A DNA stretch of 5,347 nt from Aquificaceae bacterium UBA2488. Lineage in GTDB: Bacteria; Aquificota; Aquificia; Aquificales; Aquificaceae. How positions within the stretch are numbered: position 1 is the stretch's first letter; the number at the start of each line of letters is the position of its first letter. Position numbers and translations under genes: made by a program. The notes under the pieces were generated by a model. It had not been told where the DNA came from. It ran no database searches and saw only the letters and a list, made by a program, of their open reading frames with translations. This document shows, in pieces, positions 1-5,347 of the stretch. The DNA lies in the NCBI GenBank assembly GCA_002341805.1, contig DDOS01000108.1:6618-11964 (forward strand), written 5' to 3'.

Positions 1-1
1 T

Positions 2-541
2 ATTGAGTATAAGGGTGAGCCCTACAGAGTGGTGGATTATGACCATGTTAAACCAGGTAAAGGTCAGGCTTTTGTTAGAGTAAAAGCCAAAAACATGAAC
101 ACAGGCAACGCCATAGAAATAACATACAAATCCTCTGATAGTATAGAAATAGCTGATTTTGAACAACTTTTTGCGGAGTTCTCTTATAAAGACAATACAG
201 ATTTTTATTTCTTAACTCAAAATACCCACGAAATGATAAATATAAACGCAGAAGACATCAAAGATGAGGCTAAATTTTTAAAAGAAGGCATGACAGTAGT
301 GGTATTCTTATATAAAAATAAACCGATAGGCATAGAGATGCCAAAAGCAGTAGAATTAGAGATAGTAGAAACAGAACCAGGTTTTAAAGGGGATACCGCC
401 ACCGGTGGTTCAAAACCAGCAAAGCTTGAAACTGGCGCCGTTATACAAGTACCTCTTTTTATAAACGAGGGTGATATTGTAAAAGTGGATACCAGAACAG
501 GTCAGTATCTGGAAAGGCTTGATAGAGCTCAAAAGAAATGA
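2..541 (+). CDS. efp: Elongation factor P, 5'-truncated by the window edge
   Basis: EF-P binds between the ribosomal P and E sites and rescues ribosomes stalled on consecutive prolines. The frame is open from base 2. The GTG at base 29 is an internal valine rather than the start, because the upstream codons read I-E-Y-K-G-E-P-Y-R, matching the conserved GEPY segment of the N-terminal KOW-like domain. Counting against E. coli EF-P, about 14 N-terminal residues lie outside the window. The tip motif KPGKGQAF follows; its central lysine (codon 59-61) aligns with E. coli Lys34, the residue modified in lysine-type EF-Ps. The C-terminal OB domains end with [29 protein letters not shown] and [12 protein letters not shown], all family signatures. 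No modification enzyme (EpmA/EpmB type) is in view, so the modification state is unknown. The stop overlaps the accB start, a common bacterial gene order that suggests co-transcription. Confidence 0.97.
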   Translation: MEYKGEPYRVVDYDHVKPGKGQAFVRVKAKNMNTGNAIEITYKSSDSIEIADFEQLFAEFSYKDNTDFYFLTQNTHEMININAEDIKDEAKFLKEGMTVVVFLYKNKPIGIEMPKAVELEIVETEPGFKGDTATGGSKPAKLETGAVIQVPLFINEGDIVKVDTRTGQYLERLDRAQKK

Positions 542-996
542 CTATGGATTTAGAACCTATATTAGCTCTAATAAAAGCCTTAGACAATTCCAATTTGCAA
601 AAGATAAAACTTACATCTGGAGATTTTACCTTAGAGCTTGAGAAAGCTAACACTTATACGCAAGAATATGTGCCACAAATCCAAGAGAAAAATATAGCCC
701 ATCAAAAACCCCAAGAGCCCCAAGTTAAAGAAGAAATTATTTCCAACACAAATTACCATATTATAAAAAGCCCCTTAGTGGGTACATTTTATAGATCACC
801 ATCTCCAGAAGCTCCTCCTTTTGTGGAAGTTGGTGACATAGTATCTCCTGGTCAAACCCTTTGTATTATAGAAGCTCTAAAAGTCATGAACGAGATAGAG
901 AGCGACATAAAAGGTAAAATAGAAAATATATTAGTGGAGAACGGGGAAATCGTAGAATACGGCCAACCTATCTTTGAAATATCTGTTATAAAATAA
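538..996 (+). CDS. accB: Biotin carboxyl carrier protein of acetyl-CoA carboxylase
   Basis: AccB carries the biotin that shuttles CO2 from biotin carboxylase (AccC) to the carboxyltransferase (AccAD), the first committed step of fatty acid synthesis in the cytoplasm. The 152-residue product has the usual layout: an N-terminal helical segment (about 1-37), a flexible Gln/Pro/Glu/Lys-rich linker (about 40-70) and a C-terminal biotinyl domain (about 75-152). [13 protein letters not shown] is the conserved entry to the domain and includes the AccB-type thumb region. The biotin acceptor is Lys115 (codon 880-882) in [10 protein letters not shown]. The usual Met just before the lysine is Leu here. 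The start at 538 overlaps the efp stop (ATGA); a second in-frame ATG at 544 is possible. No clear Shine-Dalgarno sequence precedes either, so translational coupling to efp is likely. accC, often next in other bacteria, does not follow. Confidence 0.96.
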   Translation: MTMDLEPILALIKALDNSNLQKIKLTSGDFTLELEKANTYTQEYVPQIQEKNIAHQKPQEPQVKEEIISNTNYHIIKSPLVGTFYRSPSPEAPPFVEVGDIVSPGQTLCIIEALKVMNEIESDIKGKIENILVENGEIVEYGQPIFEISVIK

Positions 997-1014
997 AAGC
1001 AGATTTTATCGCCT

Positions 1015-1044
1015 CATAAAAAATTCTTATGGTTTTTTATTTTT
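1015..1044 (+). terminator. Possible weak intrinsic terminator after accB
   Basis: CATAA (1015-1019) pairs with TTATG (1027-1031) around a 7-base loop, with one extra T-G wobble at the base. T-rich sequence beginning with six T follows (1033-1044). The stem is short and AT-rich, so it may not fold well at high temperature. It lies 18 bases after the accB stop and fits a boundary between the efp-accB unit and doxDA. Confidence 0.35.
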
Positions 1045-1072
1045 ATTGTTGTTACATTTAACTAAGTATAAC
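1043..1072 (+). promoter_or_regulatory. Possible sigma-70-type promoter for doxDA
   Basis: A -10-like TATAAC lies at 1067-1072. Two -35-like boxes are possible: TTATTG (1043-1048, 18-base spacer) or TTGTTG (1046-1051, 15-base spacer). Transcription would start near 1079, directly at the Shine-Dalgarno sequence, giving a leader of about 10 bases. The AT-rich context makes chance matches likely. Confidence 0.35.
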
Positions 1073-1078
1073 GCTTTT

Positions 1079-1085
1079 AGGAGGT
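1079..1085 (+). promoter_or_regulatory. Strong Shine-Dalgarno site of doxDA
   Basis: AGGAGGT ends 4 bases before the ATG at 1090 and fixes the doxDA start. It is the only near-perfect ribosome binding site in the window; the other gene starts rely on overlap or lack a clear site. This suggests doxDA is translated strongly. Confidence 0.85.
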
Positions 1086-1089
1086 AAAC

Positions 1090-2103
1090 ATGGATAGAAA
1101 AACCGTAGGTATTTTGGTTAGCTTAGCAATTTTACCTGTTAGATTCGTATACGCTTGGATGTATATATCAGCACCGTTAAGGAGAGTAGTGTTGGCCAGC
1201 GGAAAATTAGACCCAAATTCACCGCTCTGGGTAGGGCACAAATTTAACTCCTTTTTACCTCATGCTTCCAACTTTTTGTTTTTACATGATTTCGTAAGGT
1301 TTTTGGTATTGCATCCAAGTTTGTTAGCTTCTTTCTTATGGGTGTTTACGCTTATTGAATTTTTGGCAGGGCTTGGTATTGCCCTTGGGCTTTTATCAAG
1401 ATTATCAGCTATTGGAGCCACACTTTTGCCACTTGGAATGCTTTTGGGAGCAGGTTGGCAAGGAGCCACTTGTCTTGATGAATGGCAAATAGGCTCTACT
1501 GGTGTGGCAATGGGATTATCTTTGTTTTTAACAGGAAACTCATATTTTAGTGTGGATGCTTTGCTTATGAAAAAATTTAATAATTTAGAAAACTCCACAT
1601 GGTTTAAATGGCTTGGCTCTGGAGATATATTAGATGCTCCTTATCAAAAGATGTCTGTAGCTTTGGCTATATTTGCTCTGTTTGTGACTATGGGAACCAA
1701 TCAATATTTCCAGGGGGGTGTTTGGGGTAAACTTCATAACTTTGGTAAAGTGCTTAATATAAAAATTTATGATGCTAAAATCCAAAATGACAACCTTATT
1801 TTTTATGCCTATAGGATAAGTGGAAGCTCTGCAGCGATGGCATGGATACCAGATATCACATTAGAAAAAGATGGTAAAGTGGTTTATGAGTGGGATCAAA
1901 AAGCCATAGCCTCATTACCACCATCGGCAGTTCGAAATGTTTATGTAAATAAAGCAAAAATAAACAAGTATGCCCTTGGCATGAGACTTGGAGCTAAAGC
2001 AAAAATCATATTGCCTCTATCTCAAAATCTAGAACATGGAACATATACTTTGGTACTTCACGAGATAGGTGGACAAACGTTTTCCACTAAGTTTAATTAC
2101 TAA
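1090..2103 (+). CDS. doxDA: Thiosulfate:quinone oxidoreductase, fused DoxD-DoxA
   Basis: This membrane enzyme oxidises thiosulfate to tetrathionate and passes the electrons to the quinone pool, feeding the respiratory chain of sulfur oxidisers. In Acidianus ambivalens DoxD and DoxA are separate subunits; here they form one 337-residue chain, as in some bacteria. The DoxD part (about 1-175) has likely membrane segments near 8-27, 77-101, 105-122 and 133-148. It carries the family-like stretches ILPVRFVYAWMY, KFNSFLPHA and GATCLDEWQIG; Cys128 in the last is the only cysteine in the protein. A fifth hydrophobic segment (about 188-205) leads into the DoxA part (about 206-337), which begins with QGGVWGKLHN and is then mostly soluble, beta-rich-looking sequence. 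The start is set by AGGAGGT at 1079-1085. Terminator-like hairpins lie on both sides, so the gene is probably transcribed alone. Assignment rests on recognised motifs; substrate specificity is inferred from the family. Confidence 0.88.
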   Translation: MDRKTVGILVSLAILPVRFVYAWMYISAPLRRVVLASGKLDPNSPLWVGHKFNSFLPHASNFLFLHDFVRFLVLHPSLLASFLWVFTLIEFLAGLGIALGLLSRLSAIGATLLPLGMLLGAGWQGATCLDEWQIGSTGVAMGLSLFLTGNSYFSVDALLMKKFNNLENSTWFKWLGSGDILDAPYQKMSVALAIFALFVTMGTNQYFQGGVWGKLHNFGKVLNIKIYDAKIQNDNLIFYAYRISGSSAAMAWIPDITLEKDGKVVYEWDQKAIASLPPSAVRNVYVNKAKINKYALGMRLGAKAKIILPLSQNLEHGTYTLVLHEIGGQTFSTKFNY

Positions 2104-2109
2104 TTTTAT

Positions 2110-2148
2110 AAGCTCAGCGATGGGAAAGAGGGAGTTTTCACCGTGCTT
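2110..2148 (+). other. Imperfect hairpin of unknown role downstream of doxDA
   Basis: AAGC (2110-2113) pairs with GCTT (2145-2148). After an asymmetric internal loop, CG (2118-2119) pairs with CG (2142-2143). After an A/C mismatch, TGGGAA (2121-2126) pairs with TTTTCA (2135-2140), including two G-T wobbles. The 8-base loop AGAGGGAG is purine-rich. The hairpin has no T-tract, so it is not a terminator by itself, and I do not recognise it as a known riboswitch. It could protect the doxDA mRNA 3' end, be part of a small RNA, or belong to a dispersed intergenic repeat. The pairing is read from the sequence; the role is unknown. Confidence 0.4.
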
Positions 2149-2183
2149 TGATAACAATATGTTTTTGTTTTCTAAGAATATAC

Positions 2184-2215
2184 AAGCCCAGGCAAAAGTA
2201 TTGTTTTGGGCTTTT
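2184..2215 (+). terminator. Intrinsic terminator downstream of doxDA
   Basis: AAGCCCA (2184-2190) pairs perfectly with TGGGCTT (2207-2213). Two G-T wobbles (2191-2192 with 2205-2206) continue the stem. After one bulged T, CAA (2193-2195) pairs with TTG (2201-2203) around a 5-base loop. The right arm runs into TTTT (2212-2215). The tail is short, but this is the most stable hairpin in the window. It separates doxDA from cysS. Confidence 0.65.
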
Positions 2216-2232
2216 AGTAATTTATAGGGTTA

Positions 2233-2244
2233 TATAAATATAAT
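2233..2244 (+). promoter_or_regulatory. Candidate -10 region for cysS-lgt
   Basis: A consensus TATAAT lies at 2239-2244, and a second close match, TATAAA, at 2233-2238. No good -35 hexamer sits at the standard distance; TTTTAG (2212-2217) in the terminator tail is the nearest candidate. Use of TATAAT would start the transcript near 2251, only about 12 bases before the cysS ATG. The AGGT at 2247-2250 is 13 bases from the ATG and might lie outside that transcript. Confidence 0.5.
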
Positions 2245-2263
2245 TTAGGTTAAAATAATATGT

Positions 2264-3727
2264 ATGGGATTTTCAATTTATAATACATTGAGTGCTAAGT
2301 TAGAGGAATTTGTGCCACAAAATCCACCTCAGGTTAGCATATATACCTGTGGGGTGACAGTTTACGATGACTCTCACGTAGGTCATGGAAGAAGTCTTAT
2401 AGTATTTGATGTTTTCAGAAGATATTTAGAAAAGCTTGGATACAGAGTAAAGTTCGTTAGAAACTTCACCGATGTGGATGATAAAATCATAAACAAAGCC
2501 AATCAAGAGCAAAAGGATTTTATGAGCATAGCCAACAGATATATAGCCAGCTATTACATAGACATGGAGTCCATAAGAGTAAAACCCGCAAACGTAGAGC
2601 CGCGTGTTACAGACCACATAAAAGAAATTATAGATATCATATCAAAACTTGTAGAGCTTGGAAACGCTTATGAAAGCGAGGGAGATGTATATTTCTCCAT
2701 AGAATCTTTTAAAGAATACGGAAAACTCTCCAAAAGAAGCCCAGAAGAACTGGAAGCAGGGGCAAGGATAGAACCCTCTGAGAAGAAAAGAAACCCTTTG
2801 GATTTTGCCCTATGGAAAGCATCCAAATCTAACGAACCTGGATGGGAATCTCCATGGTCTTACGGAAGACCTGGTTGGCATACCGAATGCGTAGCAATGA
2901 TTTTTAAACATATTGGAGAGTCCATAGATATCCATGCAGGCGGTATTGACCTTGTGTTTCCTCATCATGAAAACGAAATAGCCCAAGCCGAGAGCATAAG
3001 CCAAAAGCCCTTTGCCAGATATTGGATGCATAATGGGCTTGTAACGGTGGGCGGTAAAAAGATGTCAAAATCCTTAGGTAATTTTGTCACTTTAAAAGAG
3101 ATATATCAAAAATATCATCCTGATGTTTTGAGGCTTTTAGTATTATTTACTCATTATAGAAGTCCTTTGGATTTTTCTTTTGACAAGATGGAAGAGATAA
3201 AAAGAGCTTATGAACGTCTTAAATATGCCCTAAACACAAAACCCTTAGAAGACATAGCCAAAGAAGATAGACCCATATCTGATATAGATTTTTATGAGTT
3301 TGAAAAAAACACCCAAGAGCAATTTTACAAGGCTCTTTCAGAGGATTTTAACACATCCTCCGCTTTATCTTTTATATTTAATACCGTAGGAGAGTTAAAC
3401 AGAGTAAAAACTGAGGCTTTTAAGATAGGTTATATAAGCAAAAAAGAGTTAGAAGGTTATGAGTTTTTAGCCAAAAGCTTAGAGCAAACCATAAAAGATA
3501 TTTTTGGGCTTTTAGAAGAAGATATATTATCAAATACTGTTAAGACCTTAGAAGCGGCTTCTTCTGTAAATATATCCGAAGAGTTTATAGAAATTCTTAT
3601 AAAAGCCAGAAACTTTGCTAAAGAACAAAAGGCTTACAAAGTTGCAGATTTTATAAGGGATGAGCTAAACGCTAACGGCATAAAACTTGAAGATACCAAG
3701 ACAGGTACTACCTGGAAAAAAGTCTAA
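2264..3727 (+). CDS. cysS: Cysteine--tRNA ligase
   Basis: CysRS is a class I aminoacyl-tRNA synthetase that charges tRNA-Cys in the cytoplasm using ATP. The 487-residue product is full length (E. coli's is 461). The Rossmann domain begins with [12 protein letters not shown] and [17 protein letters not shown]; the HIGH-type motif is HVGH at 38-41. The zinc ligands that recognise cysteine are all present as Cys29, Cys209 (GWHTEC), His234 and Glu238 (FPHHENEIA). The KMSKS loop is at 266-270 in [13 protein letters not shown] helical, charged C-terminal part (about 310-450) leads to the tail with [12 protein letters not shown] and [10 protein letters not shown], typical of the anticodon-recognition end. 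The start at 2264 gives the expected short N-terminus; the ATG at 2260 is in another frame and stops quickly. No convincing Shine-Dalgarno sequence precedes it. Its stop shares one base with the start of the next gene. Confidence 0.98.
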   Translation: MGFSIYNTLSAKLEEFVPQNPPQVSIYTCGVTVYDDSHVGHGRSLIVFDVFRRYLEKLGYRVKFVRNFTDVDDKIINKANQEQKDFMSIANRYIASYYIDMESIRVKPANVEPRVTDHIKEIIDIISKLVELGNAYESEGDVYFSIESFKEYGKLSKRSPEELEAGARIEPSEKKRNPLDFALWKASKSNEPGWESPWSYGRPGWHTECVAMIFKHIGESIDIHAGGIDLVFPHHENEIAQAESISQKPFARYWMHNGLVTVGGKKMSKSLGNFVTLKEIYQKYHPDVLRLLVLFTHYRSPLDFSFDKMEEIKRAYERLKYALNTKPLEDIAKEDRPISDIDFYEFEKNTQEQFYKALSEDFNTSSALSFIFNTVGELNRVKTEAFKIGYISKKELEGYEFLAKSLEQTIKDIFGLLEEDILSNTVKTLEAASSVNISEEFIEILIKARNFAKEQKAYKVADFIRDELNANGIKLEDTKTGTTWKKV

Positions 3728-4527
3728 TGCCTTTTTATATAAGGTTTGGTCATTTTGCCATCTCCTCTTTCGGATTGATGGTAACTATTGGGCTTTTGAT
3801 ATCTTATGTAATAACATTAAGGCTTTCTAAGTACATAGGTATCATAAAAGGTCAGATAGATGATATTTTTATATTTGCCACATTTTTCGGTATTTTCTTA
3901 GGAAGAACCTTTTATATAATAAAAAATTTTAACCAAATACCAAACTTTTTGGCGGTTTTTCAAATCTGGAATGGCGGATTAGATTATTATGGGGCTATCG
4001 TGGGTGTGGTTTTGGGGGTTTTGGCAGTAAGTTGGTTTTACAATATACCTATATTAAAAGCCTTAGACAGCACATCTATAATAGGAAGCTTTATGCTTGG
4101 TTTTGGATATTTTTCTGCAGGTTTTGTGGGTTTTGGATTTGGATTGCCTATACCTAGCAATGTAGATATAACTCCTGGTTTCCATACCATGAAAAGTTTT
4201 CCATACTTTTATGTGGTTTATAATTTTGGTGAGATAGCTCCTCCTTCAATACCCTTTTATCCAGCTCAATTTTTATATGGATTTTTATTTTTGATATATG
4301 GCATAAGCCTTATATTTTATCTTATGAAGAAACAAGATTACCAATCTGGGGAAATATTTAGCATATTCGTGATACTATACGGACTAAGCGATATGCTTAT
4401 AGGACATTTTGACCAAAGCAGATTAATATTTGGCCGTATAAACGCCGAGCAGATTATAGGAAGTATCACATTCATAATAGGGTCTGCTATTTTATGGCTT
4501 TTAAAATCAGAAAAACCAAGTGCATAA
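3727..4527 (+). CDS. lgt: Divergent prolipoprotein diacylglyceryl transferase (Lgt-like)
   Basis: Lgt moves diacylglycerol from phosphatidylglycerol to the lipobox cysteine of prolipoproteins at the inner membrane. The 266-residue product has Lgt length and a multi-span hydrophobic profile (segments near 12-31, 46-63, 88-104, 117-138, 182-200, 208-225 and 243-259). Family landmarks are recognisable: FGLMVTIG near the N-terminus, FLGR (57-60), IWNGGLDYYGAIVG (80-93), PFYPAQFLY (176-184) and ILYGLSD (216-222). Many key polar residues are changed, however. The normally invariant Arg after Gly in the signature is Tyr128, the HP before the QLYE motif is YP (178-179), the E of that motif is Gly185, and the segment matching E. 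coli FRIIVEFFR has Asp222, Gly226 and Asp229 in place of Arg239, Glu243 and Arg246. Activity is therefore doubtful from sequence, although the frame is intact. The start overlaps the cysS stop (TAATG), implying translational coupling. The fold-level assignment is solid; the function is uncertain. Confidence 0.8.
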   Translation: MPFYIRFGHFAISSFGLMVTIGLLISYVITLRLSKYIGIIKGQIDDIFIFATFFGIFLGRTFYIIKNFNQIPNFLAVFQIWNGGLDYYGAIVGVVLGVLAVSWFYNIPILKALDSTSIIGSFMLGFGYFSAGFVGFGFGLPIPSNVDITPGFHTMKSFPYFYVVYNFGEIAPPSIPFYPAQFLYGFLFLIYGISLIFYLMKKQDYQSGEIFSIFVILYGLSDMLIGHFDQSRLIFGRINAEQIIGSITFIIGSAILWLLKSEKPSA

Positions 4528-4530
4528 TTT

Positions 4531-4539
4531 TGATATAAT
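4531..4539 (+). promoter_or_regulatory. Extended -10 promoter element for the S11 carboxypeptidase gene
   Basis: TGATATAAT is a perfect extended -10 (TGn plus TATAAT) placed 8 bases before the ATG at 4548. No good -35 lies 17 bases upstream (AAAAAC), which extended -10 promoters can tolerate. Initiation would fall about 7 bases after the box, at or just before the start codon, so the mRNA would be nearly leaderless. Read-through from lgt is also possible, as no terminator intervenes. Confidence 0.5.
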
Positions 4540-4547
4540 ATTTTCTT

Positions 4548-5347
4548 ATGTATTACAATGATTTTGAGAAAAAAAACAAGCACAATAACCTAAAAAGGTT
4601 GGTAGTTTTAGCGGTCTTTTTGATGATTTTTTATGTATTTTTTTCGCTTTTTAGACCCTTACCAAAGCCAAAGTATGTATTAAGCTTAAAATCCTATCAA
4701 TCACCGGGCACTCTAAGCTTCAACTGGCCCGCAGATATAAAGTATGGAGTTATAGGTACCTTACAAAGCGGTATAATATCAAAAACCAACGAACAAGGAC
4801 AATGGCCTTTAGCCAGCGTAGCAAAGATAATGACTGCCTATATAATCTTAAAAGATCATCCTCTCAGAGTGGGTGAAGAAGGACCTTCTTTTACCGTAAC
4901 CCAAAAAGAAGTCAATGAGTATGAAGCCTTTAAAAAAGATGGGCAATCTGTGGCAAAAGTAGCCTTGGGGGAAAAGCTAACCGAAAGACAGCTCTTAGAA
5001 GGACTTATGATACCATCTGCTAACAACTTTTCTTATATATTAGCAAGATGGGACGCTGGAAGCGTAGCTAACTTTGTGAAAAAGATGAATCAAACCGCAA
5101 AAGAGCTTGGCCTAAACAACAGTCATTATGATGACCCATCAGGAGCAAAGGCATCCACAGCAAGCTCACCAATAGACCAATTTAAATTAGCATCCTTGGC
5201 GATGCAAATACCCACTTTTAGACATATAGTAGCTATGCCTCAAGTAAATCTTCCAGTAGCTGGTATTCAATACAATGTTAACTATGATCTTGGCAAAGAC
5301 AATATAGTGGGTATAAAAACAGGCTCTTCTATACCAGCAGGGGCAAA
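4548..5347 (+). CDS. D-alanyl-D-alanine carboxypeptidase (peptidase S11), 3'-truncated by the window edge
   Basis: This is a low-molecular-weight penicillin-binding protein that removes the terminal D-Ala from peptidoglycan stem peptides in the periplasm. The frame stays open to the window end (266 codons visible) with no stop. The N-terminus is short and basic (KKNKHNNLKR) and is followed by one hydrophobic segment (about 18-35), giving a signal or membrane anchor. The catalytic domain starts near 60. The three active-site motifs are present in order: SVAK (Ser90 nucleophile, Lys93), SAN (157-159, in MIPSANNF) and KTG (257-259, in GIKTGSS). DDPSGAK (195-201) and LPVAG (235-239) are further family features. 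KDHPLRVGEEGP and RWDAGS recall a subgroup I associate with Actinobacteria and Firmicutes. The C-terminus, where PBP5-type enzymes carry a membrane-binding helix, is not visible. The gene lies 20 bases after lgt, lacks a Shine-Dalgarno sequence, and has its own -10 box. Downstream alternative starts would cut into the anchor. Confidence 0.92.
   Translation, partial: MYYNDFEKKNKHNNLKRLVVLAVFLMIFYVFFSLFRPLPKPKYVLSLKSYQSPGTLSFNWPADIKYGVIGTLQSGIISKTNEQGQWPLASVAKIMTAYIILKDHPLRVGEEGPSFTVTQKEVNEYEAFKKDGQSVAKVALGEKLTERQLLEGLMIPSANNFSYILARWDAGSVANFVKKMNQTAKELGLNNSHYDDPSGAKASTASSPIDQFKLASLAMQIPTFRHIVAMPQVNLPVAGIQYNVNYDLGKDNIVGIKTGSSIPAGA

Noticed and set aside
29..31. GTG as the start codon of EF-P
   Set aside because: Upstream in-frame codons 2-28 encode the conserved EYKGEPYR segment, so the true start lies outside the window and this GTG is an internal valine.
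1260..1598. A 112-codon minus-strand open frame inside doxDA
   Set aside because: It lies wholly antisense to a well-supported gene, resembles no family I know, and is best explained as a shadow of the sense codon pattern. The other antisense frames (217-402, 459-653, 2426-2617, 2810-3031, 4338-4583) were dismissed for the same reason.
2120..2227. A 35-codon plus-strand open frame between doxDA and cysS as a protein gene
   Set aside because: It has no Shine-Dalgarno sequence, overlaps two hairpins including the likely terminator, and matches no family I recognise. It is kept only as part of a finding on the structured gap, not as a gene call.
2104..2263. A riboswitch or T-box controlling cysS
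   Set aside because: I looked for a T-box sequence, a specifier-loop arrangement and the cores of the TPP, cobalamin, SAM, fluoride and preQ1 riboswitches and found none. The stable hairpin is better placed as the doxDA terminator, and the predicted cysS leader is too short.
3727..4527. lgt as a frameshifted or decayed pseudogene
   Set aside because: The frame is uninterrupted over the normal family length, hydrophobic segments are intact, and the start is neatly coupled to cysS. The loss of catalytic residues looks like divergence rather than decay.

Overview
The window is AT-rich bacterial DNA that uses ATA (Ile) and AGA (Arg) codons heavily. It holds six protein genes, all on the plus strand. 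EF-P, BCCP, Lgt-type and penicillin-binding-type proteins make it bacterial. A fused DoxD-DoxA thiosulfate:quinone oxidoreductase points to a sulfur-oxidising chemolithotroph. Together with the base composition, this best fits a low-GC, acid-tolerant Aquificota such as Hydrogenobaculum; that assignment is inferred from gene content and memory, not from a search.

Layout: (1) 2-541, elongation factor P, cut at its 5' end by the window edge, overlaps accB (538-996), the biotin carrier of acetyl-CoA carboxylase, by ATGA. (2) A 93-base gap holds a weak terminator-like hairpin, a possible promoter and a strong Shine-Dalgarno sequence. (3) 1090-2103 is doxDA, which looks like a single-gene transcription unit for thiosulfate oxidation. 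(4) The 160-base gap 2104-2263 holds an unexplained imperfect hairpin, a convincing terminator hairpin and an AT-rich promoter region. (5) cysS (2264-3727) overlaps an lgt-like gene (3727-4527) by one base (TAATG). (6) From 4548 a D,D-carboxypeptidase gene of peptidase family S11 runs off the right edge; it is an open frame without a stop.

Functionally, the window sets translation (EF-P, CysRS) and envelope or lipid genes (AccB, Lgt-like, D,D-carboxypeptidase) around one energy gene (doxDA). The most notable observations are these: the Lgt-like protein has lost essentially all the polar residues that define the Lgt active site; the carboxypeptidase has a perfect extended -10 box placed so that its mRNA would be almost leaderless; and the doxDA-cysS gap carries a structured element of unknown nature. 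No CRISPR array, tRNA, rRNA, insertion sequence or prophage gene was seen.
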